A DNA stretch of 6,872 nt from VGBK01 sp964548475 (GTDB lineage: Bacteria > Actinomycetota > Acidimicrobiia > Spongiisociales > UBA11373). The translations under genes and the position numbers were made by a program. Below, in pieces: positions 1-4,709 of the stretch; within the stretch, counting starts at the first letter, position 1, and each line of letters starts with the position of its first letter. The notes beneath the pieces are model-generated. The model was not told where the DNA came from and made no database searches. It worked only from the letters and a program-made list of their open reading frames with translations. Where the stretch lies: the NCBI GenBank assembly GCA_964548475.1, contig CAZJRF010000100.1:1-6872 (forward strand). The letters are read 5' to 3'.

Positions 1-780
1 CGCCCGGGACCGCAGCGCCTTGAGAGGGTCGGCGATGAACAGCTGCGCCGTGGACGGGTTCACCTGCATGGGGATGCGGGAAGTGCCGGCTTCCAGCTTC
101 TGCAGGGCCCGGGCCAGGGCCAGGGGTGAGCCGGTGATGGCGGCCCCGCTGCGGTCGGCCTCGTACTCCCGGGAACGGCTGATGGCCAACTGGATAACCA
201 TGGCGGCGATCGGGGCCAGGATGATGCTCACCAGCGCCACGATCATGCTGATCGGGTCGCTCTGGCGCCGATCGCGACCGCCGATCCCGCCCCACAGGGC
301 CATGCGCATCAGGAAGCTGAGGGCGGCGGCGACCGTGGCGGCGATGGTGGCGATGAGGATGTCCCGGTTGCGCACGTGGGACATCTCGTGGGCCAGCACC
401 CCCTCGAGCTCCTGGTGGTCCATCATCTCCACGATGCCGGTAGTCACCGCCACCGCCGCGTGGCTCGGGTTGCGCCCGGTGGCGAAGGCGTTGGGCTGGG
501 CCGACTCGATCAGGTAGATGCGAGGCATCGGCATGTTCTCGCGCTGGGTGAGGGAGCGTACGATCGAGTACACGTTGGGCAGTTCGTGCTCCTCCACCGG
601 CCGGGCACCGGTCGAGGCCAGGGCGATCCGGTCGGAGAGGAAGTACATCCCGAAGTTGATGGCCGCCGCGATGGCCAGGGCGATCAGCGCCCCGTTGGTG
701 CCCGCCCACAGCTGGCCCACCCCCACGAACAGGGCGCCGAGGACGGCCATGAGCACCAGCGTCTTGAAGTTGTTCCGCAT
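1..780 (-). CDS. htpX: HtpX family membrane zinc metalloprotease, C-terminus cut by window edge
   Basis: HtpX (peptidase family M48) is an integral inner-membrane protease that cleaves misfolded membrane proteins on the cytoplasmic side, in partnership with FtsH. The visible 260 residues have two N-terminal membrane segments (about 7-27 and 31-49), the family signature PNAFATGRNP at 96-105, and the zinc-binding HEMSH at 131-135. Two further hydrophobic segments follow (about 140-163 and 176-201), then EYEAD at 205-209, whose first Glu (205) should be the third zinc ligand. All catalytic residues are present. About 30 residues are expected beyond the edge, including the usual LFSTHP-type tail; no stop is seen. 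The ATG at 778-780 gives the normal N-terminus. No Shine-Dalgarno precedes it, so the transcript may be leaderless. The gene is divergent from the secreted protease gene. The family call is secure. Confidence 0.96.
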   Translation of the reverse strand, partial: MRNNFKTLVLMAVLGALFVGVGQLWAGTNGALIALAIAAAINFGMYFLSDRIALASTGARPVEEHELPNVYSIVRSLTQRENMPMPRIYLIESAQPNAFATGRNPSHAAVAVTTGIVEMMDHQELEGVLAHEMSHVRNRDILIATIAATVAAALSFLMRMALWGGIGGRDRRQSDPISMIVALVSIILAPIAAMVIQLAISRSREYEADRSGAAITGSPLALARALQKLEAGTSRIPMQVNPSTAQLFIADPLKALRSRA

Positions 781-907
781 GGTCGGGATGGTAGGGGGCG
801 CCCGCTGCTGTCGGCAGGACGGGACTGCGCTCCGCGGGCGCTCCGGGCGCCGATCCCGGCGACCCCGCCAGGCTGCAACGCAGCCTCTGGACGCCGACCC
901 TCTTGAA

Positions 908-928
908 TGCCTACAGTTGCGTTAGGCA
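908..928. promoter_or_regulatory. Inverted repeat in the divergent htpX/protease spacer, possible operator
   Basis: TGCCTA (908-913) and TAGGCA (923-928) form a perfect 6-base dyad around a 9-base centre. It lies about 130 bases upstream of the htpX start and about 90 bases upstream of the protease start, a normal place for a repressor or activator site serving one or both divergent genes. The centre is not symmetric. No convincing -35/-10 pair was found, although TTGAAT at 903-908 resembles a -35 element. The dyad is seen directly; its use as an operator is inference. Confidence 0.3.
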
Positions 929-978
929 GGACCCATCGTGGTCGCTGCCGGGGGTGCTTCCTGGAGGACGGCTGTGCC

Positions 979-991
979 GTGCCAATGGCAC
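979..991. promoter_or_regulatory. Short perfect palindrome upstream of the protease gene
   Basis: GTGCCA, A, TGGCAC forms a 13-base odd-centred perfect palindrome ending 25 bases before the protease ATG. It could be a protein-binding half-site pair near the promoter or a small hairpin in the 5' leader. A dyad this short also arises by chance in GC-rich DNA, so confidence is low. Confidence 0.2.
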
Positions 992-1004
992 TGGTCCGCG
1001 CGAA

Positions 1005-1009
1005 GGAGG
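1005..1009 (+). promoter_or_regulatory. Shine-Dalgarno of the secreted protease
   Basis: GGAGG, inside AAGGAGGA, lies 6 bases before the ATG at 1016. It decides the start: the frame stays open back to a GTG at 938, but that would add 26 residues in front of a perfect signal peptide. Confidence 0.85.
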
Positions 1010-1015
1010 AAGCAC

Positions 1016-2005
1016 ATGAAGCGAACCCTGGTACTCATCGCCCTGGCGGCATTGCTCGTCGGCCTGCTCGCCCTGCCGGGCAGTGCCATCACCTTTGGGG
1101 AGCCGGACGACGAAGAGCACCCCTACGTGGGGATGCTCTTCTTCTACGTCCCCGGCGATCCGGCCGACACCCGGTTCCCCAGCAACCCCGGCACCTGGTA
1201 CAGCTGCTCGGGGACGCTGATGTCGCCCACGGTCGTGCTCACCGCCGCCCACTGCGCGGAAGGGGTAGGCACGGACCTCGAGCCGACCACCAGCGGAGGC
1301 ACCGACATCTGGGTGACCTTTGAGGAGTACGCCTACCTGGACACGCTGCCGCCGAGCACCAACTACTACCCCAATGATGATTGCACCGGCGATTACTGCG
1401 AGATCGACGACAACGACCAGCGCTTCCTGGATCGCGAGCGGTGGTTCGACGAGGGCGACGGCTCCGACCATTGGACCCGGGGCACCGCCATCCACCACCC
1501 GCAGTGGAACTGGCCCGGCCTCCCCGAGACCTACGACGTCGGGGTGGTGCTGCTGTCGACCCCTGTCTACCAGGACATCTACGGCGAACTCCCCGGCCTC
1601 GGCTACCTGGATTCGCTCGCCAACCATCGCGGCAAGGCGTACGACGTGAGCCTGATGGTGGAACCGGTGGGTTACGGCATGCTCAGCGTGCGACCGGAGG
1701 AGGACAGCAACGTCGACGGCGTCCGCTACAAGACCCTCTCGATGGTGCTCAGTCTGAATTCGGCCCTCACCGACGGCTGGAACCTGGAGATCTCCAGCAA
1801 CCCCAGCGACGCGAACGGCTCCGGTGGCACCTGCTTCGGTGACTCAGGAGGACCGGTGTTCGCCGGTGACGAGTCGAATGTGGTTGTGAGCGTCATCTCG
1901 TTCGGGAACTCGGTGTGCAAGGGGGGCGACTACTCCTTCCGGACGGACATCGAGGCCACCCAGACATTCCTGGCCGGCTACGGGATCTATCCACCTGCCC
2001 CGTGA
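1016..2005 (+). CDS. Secreted trypsin-fold (S1 family) serine protease
   Basis: This is a predicted exported chymotrypsin-fold endopeptidase of 329 residues. The signal peptide has MKR, a hydrophobic core (about 4-20) and PGSA, giving likely cleavage after Ala24. The catalytic triad is His79 in TAAHC, Asp174 in TYDVGVVLL and Ser277 in GDSGGP. Cys64-Cys80 and Cys273-Cys301 match the conserved S1 disulfides. A third pair, Cys123 and Cys128, lies in an acidic, Tyr-rich insertion between His and Asp (about 100-155). The residue six before the catalytic Ser (chymotrypsin position 189) is Gly271, not Asp, so trypsin-like cleavage after Lys/Arg is unlikely; a hydrophobic or small P1 residue is more plausible. 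Cleavage at Ala24 leaves Ile25 at the N-terminus, so no propeptide is obvious. There is no cell-wall anchor or C-terminal domain. The natural substrate cannot be told. A strong hairpin follows 20 bases after the stop. Confidence 0.93.
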   Translation: MKRTLVLIALAALLVGLLALPGSAITFGEPDDEEHPYVGMLFFYVPGDPADTRFPSNPGTWYSCSGTLMSPTVVLTAAHCAEGVGTDLEPTTSGGTDIWVTFEEYAYLDTLPPSTNYYPNDDCTGDYCEIDDNDQRFLDRERWFDEGDGSDHWTRGTAIHHPQWNWPGLPETYDVGVVLLSTPVYQDIYGELPGLGYLDSLANHRGKAYDVSLMVEPVGYGMLSVRPEEDSNVDGVRYKTLSMVLSLNSALTDGWNLEISSNPSDANGSGGTCFGDSGGPVFAGDESNVVVSVISFGNSVCKGGDYSFRTDIEATQTFLAGYGIYPPAP

Positions 2006-2025
2006 CAACCAGAGCCACTGACCTT

Positions 2026-2051
2026 GAGGGGCCCCCGACCGGGGGCCCCTC
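2026..2051. terminator. Strong hairpin between convergent genes, likely two-way terminator
   Basis: GAGGGGCCCCC (2026-2036) and GGGGGCCCCTC (2041-2051) form a perfect 11-base-pair stem with a GACC loop, 20 bases after the protease stop. There is no T tract on either side, as is usual for hairpin terminators in high-GC actinobacteria. The last arm contains two of the three bases of the stop codon (2050-2052) of the convergent methyltransferase gene, so that gene ends inside the hairpin and the structure can serve both transcripts. Confidence 0.8.
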
Positions 2052-3105
2052 ACTTGCAGGCGACCAGCACCCGGAAGTCACCCAGGCCCCGGGGGTGGAG
2101 CAGGGCCTCGCCGTCGGTGATCCGGCTGCGCACCTGGAGACGTTCCATCACCCGGTCGGTGCGGGCGAGGGCCAGTTCCTCCACGCGCAGCGCAGCCAGG
2201 CGCTCCGCCAAACCCCACCGTTCCAGGAAGGCGGCCTGGGCCAACACCTCTACCCCCGCCCCCGCCTCGCAGGCGGCGGCGGCCAGGGCCCCAAAGTCCA
2301 CGTCCATGGTCACGTCGGTGGCCCCCGGATCCAGCAGTGGATCCGGCCCGAGGTGGTGGCCCCGGTAGGTGCGCAGGGTCCCCTCGGCCCGCCTCCCCAC
2401 CAGGCCCTCCCCGGTGTCGCCGTAGTCGAAGACCAGCACCGACCCCGCCCCGAGCCGACCCACCAGACGACGCACCCACTCCCCCGCAGCCAGCTGCACC
2501 TCCACCTGCCCGCCCTCCGGCACCGGCCCGGCGAACCGCTCGGCCCAGGCAGCAACCTGGGGCCGGGCCGGCCCTTGGACCCAGACCAGGGCGTCGCCCT
2601 CGATGCCCACCAGGCGCTCCGCCCATTCCCTGCCCCGTCGCACGGCCAGCGCCGCGGGCAGGTTGTCGGCCACCTCGTTGACCACGATGACCCCGCGTAG
2701 AGGCCCTTCCACCTCCTCCAGGGAGGCCATTGCCGTTGCCTCGGGGACCACCGCAGCCAGGCGCTCCCGAGCGGCCGCCGACACCTCCACCGCCGTGGCC
2801 CGCACCGGGATCCCCAGGGCGTCGAGCAACGGCCGCAGCAGCGACCCCGACCCGGCCCCCACCTCCAGCACGTCCACCGGGTCGGCGCCGATCCGCTCCG
2901 CCTCGGCCGCCACAAAGTGAGCGATGGTCTCCCCGAAGAGCGGGCTCACCTCGGGGCTGGTGAGGAAGTCGCCCGCCTTCTGCGACCGCAGCGGCCCGGC
3001 GGCGAAGTAGCCCTCTTCGGGGTCATAGAGGGCGGCCCGCATGAACTCGTCGAAGGGCAGGGGACCCTCCCGGCGGATCCGGGCGATCAGGCGGTCGCGG
3101 AGCAC
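2050..3105 (-). CDS. midA: MidA/NDUFAF7-type SAM-dependent methyltransferase
   Basis: This 351-residue class I methyltransferase belongs to the DUF185/Methyltransf_28 family. In mitochondria the family member NDUFAF7 dimethylates an arginine of NDUFS2 during complex I assembly; the role of bacterial members is less certain. Signatures in order are PFDEFMRAALYDPEEGYF (17-34), GDFLTSPEVSPLFGE (45-59), the SAM-binding loop EVGAGSG (81-87), VVNEVADNLP (141-150), FDYGD (226-230), and GTLRTYRGH (242-250) followed by DPGATDVTMDVDF (259-271). Length is normal for the family. The GTG at 3103-3105 is the most upstream start possible, because an in-frame TAA lies only 9 bases before it. No Shine-Dalgarno is seen, so a leaderless transcript is possible. 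The upstream side runs straight into low-quality repeat DNA. The complex I genes nuoM and nuoN lie about 1.6 kb away on the same strand, which makes a complex I subunit such as NuoD a reasonable substrate; that is inference. Confidence 0.93.
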   Translation of the reverse strand: MLRDRLIARIRREGPLPFDEFMRAALYDPEEGYFAAGPLRSQKAGDFLTSPEVSPLFGETIAHFVAAEAERIGADPVDVLEVGAGSGSLLRPLLDALGIPVRATAVEVSAAARERLAAVVPEATAMASLEEVEGPLRGVIVVNEVADNLPAALAVRRGREWAERLVGIEGDALVWVQGPARPQVAAWAERFAGPVPEGGQVEVQLAAGEWVRRLVGRLGAGSVLVFDYGDTGEGLVGRRAEGTLRTYRGHHLGPDPLLDPGATDVTMDVDFGALAAAACEAGAGVEVLAQAAFLERWGLAERLAALRVEELALARTDRVMERLQVRSRITDGEALLHPRGLGDFRVLVACK

Positions 3106-3113
3106 AAGAGAAG

Positions 3114-3210
3114 GTTATTACCCCCTCCGCGGGGGGGGGCGGCCCCCCGCGCCGCCCCCGCGCGGCCGGCGGGGGGCGGGAGAAAGACAACCCCCCCCCC
3201 CCCGCGGGGG
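3114..3210. repeat. Imperfect repeat copy A, left of the gap
   Basis: This stretch resembles copy B at 3281-3374 in the same order of parts. A GTTATT start leads into a C run, then come GCGGGG and mixed C/G blocks, CGGGAGAAAGACAA (3177-3190), another C run and GCGGGGG at the end. Copy A has longer G and C runs and looks like a degraded or badly sequenced version of B. The match was made by eye; a proper alignment could weaken it. Confidence 0.4.
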
Positions 3211-3220
3211 NNNNNNNNNN
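3211..3220. other. Assembly gap (10 N)
   Basis: Ten N join two contigs or a low-quality stretch. The run length is probably a placeholder, so the true distance between the flanking sequences is unknown and whole repeat units may be missing. Confidence 0.98.
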
Positions 3221-3280
3221 CTGGGCTGGGGACCCTCCGGGGGGAGGCGAGCTTTGACTGGGTCGGGGCCCACATGAGTT

Positions 3281-3374
3281 GTTTATTCCCCCCCCCGTGC
3301 GGGGCTCCCCCCGGCGCGCCTCCCCCGTTGCCACGGGAGAGGCAATGCTCATCTCTCCCCCGCCACAGCGGGGG
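3281..3374. repeat. Imperfect repeat copy B, right of the gap
   Basis: GTTTATT and a 9-base C run (3281-3296) are followed by GTGCGGGG, C/G blocks, CGGGAGAGGCAA (3334-3345) and a C run, ending in GCGGGGG. The order matches copy A. It reads as cleaner DNA than A and passes directly into the hairpin at 3354-3377. Confidence 0.4.
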
Positions 3375-3377
3375 AGA
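3354..3377. repeat. REP-like palindrome
   Basis: TCTCCCCCGC (3354-3363) and GCGGGGGAGA (3368-3377) form a perfect 10-base-pair stem with a CACA loop. It is followed by GGCC-GCA-GGCC (about 3384-3394) and then AGAGGGGGC. This order (C-rich/G-rich stem, small GC hairpin, G-rich tail) is the form of dispersed palindromic intergenic repeats known from many GC-rich genomes. Whether it is dispersed here cannot be seen from one window. Confidence 0.5.
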
Positions 3378-3533
3378 TGGGTGAGGCCGCAGGCCGAATC
3401 CAGAGGGGGCATGAACCCGGGCGCTGGTCCTGCTCGACCTCTCCACTCAAGCCCTGCGGGCTCGCGCGCCTCCGCCGCCCCACGGGGAGGCGAAGACAGC
3501 CCCCTTCCCGTACGCCCGGCCCCGCGGCATCCT

Positions 3534-3761
3534 ATGCCTGTGACGAAGCGACACGTGCAAGTGGATGACGACCTGCTTGCCAAGGCAAGTGCCGTCCTCG
3601 GCACCACACGCGCCAGCGATACGGTCAACAGGGCACTGGAGGAAACGGTGCAGGCCGCTCTGCGCCGCCGGCACGCAGTGCGCCTGGCCTCCGGAGCGGG
3701 TACCGATCTCAGCCAAGACAGCGTCATGGCCGACGCCTGGGGCAGGACCTCTCAGCAGTGA
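3534..3761 (+). CDS. VapB-like ribbon-helix-helix antitoxin
   Basis: This 75-residue protein has the VapB antitoxin layout. The N-terminal beta strand TKRHVQVDDDLL (4-15) and the helices AKASAVLG (16-23) and SDTVNRALEETVQAAL (28-43) form a DNA-binding ribbon-helix-helix. The basic and then acidic tail, with RRRHAVRLASG (44-54) and SVMADAWG (63-70), is the part that normally wraps a VapC toxin. VapB antitoxins repress their own operon and block the partner RNase. The ATG at 3534 is chosen; a GTG two codons later (3540) is as good, and neither has a clear Shine-Dalgarno. The next gene begins about 45 bases after the stop and encodes an NYN nuclease rather than a VapC, so the true partner is open. 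The family call rests on motif pattern and size. Confidence 0.85.
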   Translation: MPVTKRHVQVDDDLLAKASAVLGTTRASDTVNRALEETVQAALRRRHAVRLASGAGTDLSQDSVMADAWGRTSQQ

Positions 3762-3793
3762 GATCACTATGACAGCATCGAATGCAGAAGAGC

Positions 3794-3800
3794 AAAGGGG
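3794..3800 (+). promoter_or_regulatory. Shine-Dalgarno of the NYN nuclease, supports an ATA start
   Basis: AAAGGGG ends 6 bases before the ATA at 3807 and only 2 bases before the GTG at 3803. It lies 24 bases before the first ordinary in-frame start, the GTG at 3825. The spacing suits only the ATA. Confidence 0.5.
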
Positions 3801-3806
3801 CCGTGA

Positions 3807-4445
3807 ATAGCGACCAATGTCTACGTGGACGGCTTCAACCTCTACTACGGAGCGGTCAAAGGGACTGCCTGGAGATGGCTGGACATCGAGTGCCTCTGCC
3901 GCCGTCTTCTCCCTCGCGATGCACTCAACCGAATCCGCTACTTCACAGCCCGCATCGCCGCCCGGCCCGACGACCCCCAGGCACCACAGCGCCAGGAGGC
4001 CTACCTGCGGGCGCTCAGAACCATCCCGATCCTGACGATCCACGAGGGCTTCTTCCTCTCTCGGGTTGTGCCCATGCGAGTGGCAGGTGCGTCGGCCAGC
4101 CCGCCGACGGTCCTGGTGGTGCGGACGGAGGAGAAGGGCTCCGACGTCAATCTGGCCACTTACCTGCTGCTCGACTTCTTCAGGCGTGACTGCGACACCG
4201 TGGTCGTAGTCTCCAACGACTCCGACCTCCTGGAACCGGTGCGGGTGGCGCGGCGCGAAATGGGAATGAGGGTCGGCATCGTCAACCCTCACCCTTCCCG
4301 CCACAGGAGTCGCACCCTCGCCCTCGAGGCCACCTTCTTCAAGCAGCTCCGGACGAGCACACTGTCCCAGTGCCAGTTCCCGGAGACGATGTCCGACAGC
4401 GATGGCGTATTCAGCCGACCGGAAGCGTGGACCAACCCCCGGTAA
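3807..4445 (+). CDS. NYN-domain (PIN-like, LabA/DUF88 type) nuclease, unusual start
   Basis: NYN proteins are PIN-fold, metal-dependent nucleases, probably acting on RNA. Counted from the ATA, the 212 residues show TNVYVDGFNLYYG (3-15) with the first metal-binding Asp at 8, EEKGSDVNLATYLL (108-121) with acidic Asp113, and VVVVSNDSDLLEPV (132-145) with Asp138 and Asp140. The C-terminus has a QFP...RPEAW-type tail that I recall from small NYN proteins. The active site and tail both look intact, so the protein appears complete. The open frame begins after a TGA at 3804-3806. The only standard start, GTG 3825, would remove the first beta strand and leave the catalytic Asp at position 2. Either ATA 3807 initiates, or one base is wrong: removing one A after the GTG at 3803 gives a normal start. 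It follows a VapB-like antitoxin where VapC is expected. GC looks lower than in the nuo genes. Confidence 0.85.
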   Translation: MATNVYVDGFNLYYGAVKGTAWRWLDIECLCRRLLPRDALNRIRYFTARIAARPDDPQAPQRQEAYLRALRTIPILTIHEGFFLSRVVPMRVAGASASPPTVLVVRTEEKGSDVNLATYLLLDFFRRDCDTVVVVSNDSDLLEPVRVARREMGMRVGIVNPHPSRHRSRTLALEATFFKQLRTSTLSQCQFPETMSDSDGVFSRPEAWTNPR

Positions 4446-4450
4446 ACGCA

Positions 4451-4472
4451 GAGGCCCGCCGGAGCGGGCCTC
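4451..4472 (+). terminator. Hairpin terminator after the NYN gene
   Basis: GAGGCCCGC (4451-4459) and GCGGGCCTC (4464-4472) form a perfect 9-base-pair stem with a CGGA loop, 5 bases after the NYN stop codon. No T tract follows. Its position directly behind the stop makes it the end of the vapB-NYN transcription unit. Confidence 0.75.
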
Positions 4473-4615
4473 GCACCTAGCCACCGAAGCGACTAGGGGG
4501 ATACCCGGAGTATGGGGAGCTCGCCGGTGAAATGCAACCCCCGGGGTCGTAGACGCTGCCGTCTCGACCGGCTCCCGGCCTGCGGGTGCGCGGCGCGGGT
4601 CTCTCTCGAGCTCCT

Positions 4616-4660
4616 GGGGCGGTGGCCCTGAGGCCGACAGGCTCCGTTGGGCCACGCCCC
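4616..4660. other. Long bulged hairpin in the nuoN/NYN convergent spacer
   Basis: GGGGC (4616-4620) plus GTGGCCC (4622-4628) pair with GGGCCAC (4649-4655) plus GCCCC (4656-4660): 12 pairs with one bulged G at 4621. The 20-base loop can itself fold into a small stem (GAG and CC against GG and CTC). It could be a back-up terminator or a 3' protective structure for the nuo transcript. The remaining spacer (4473-4615) shows no gene or tRNA. Confidence 0.4.
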
Positions 4661-4672
4661 CTGTCCGGTCCT

Positions 4673-4696
4673 CCCCCGCCTGAGAGCAGGAGGGGG
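4673..4696 (-). terminator. Candidate terminator of the nuo operon
   Basis: On the minus strand CCCCC, a mismatched T, CCTG, loop CTCT, CAGG, a mismatched C and GGGGG form 9 pairs around one mismatch. It begins 13 bases after the nuoN stop codon. There is no T tract. Position and stability make it the first terminator candidate for the nuo transcript, with the larger hairpin at 4616-4660 behind it. Confidence 0.5.
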
Positions 4697-4709
4697 GTAC
4701 GGGCTTCCC

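Larger units (their letters stand above)
3106..3533. other. Gene-free, palindrome-rich repeat block around an assembly gap
   Basis: No believable gene was found in these 428 bases. The frames crossing it give Pro/Gly/Arg-rich strings typical of translated intergenic repeats and read through the N run. The block contains extreme homopolymers (9 G at 3131-3139, 13 C at 3191-3203, 9 C at 3288-3296) and several hairpins: 3234-3247, 3354-3377 and AGCCC/GGGCT near 3450-3463. The homopolymers suggest that base calls left of the gap are unreliable. The block separates the divergent midA and vapB-like genes, so their promoters must lie in it or just beside it; none was recognised. Confidence 0.7.

Noticed and set aside
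938..1015. Upstream GTG start for the secreted protease
   Set aside because: It would place 26 unrelated residues before a textbook signal peptide and ignore the GGAGG just before ATG 1016.
911..1627. 238-codon minus-strand frame antisense to the secreted protease
   Set aside because: Val/Gly/Arg-rich with no recognisable motif, while the opposite frame has a signal peptide, Shine-Dalgarno and complete catalytic triad.
2325..2346. Perfect 8-base inverted repeat CCGGATCC / GGATCCGG inside midA
   Set aside because: It falls on two neighbouring Asp-Pro codon pairs of a conserved coding motif (DPLLDPG), which explains the symmetry without a regulatory role.
3106..3410. Possible CRISPR array in the repeat block
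   Set aside because: Only two imperfect repeat units of different spacing are seen, with no regular repeat-spacer rhythm and no cas gene in the window.
3023..3727. Frames crossing the N gap on both strands
   Set aside because: They contain undefined residues and Pro/Gly/Arg strings typical of translated palindromic repeats, and overlap midA and vapB.
4473..4560. Possible tRNA or short gene after the NYN terminator
   Set aside because: No acceptor stem or T-loop consensus could be found on either strand, and the short frames have no start signals.
3447..4655. 402-codon minus-strand frame across vapB and the NYN gene
   Set aside because: It runs through two convincing genes and two terminators on the other strand and shows no domain; a GC-driven shadow.
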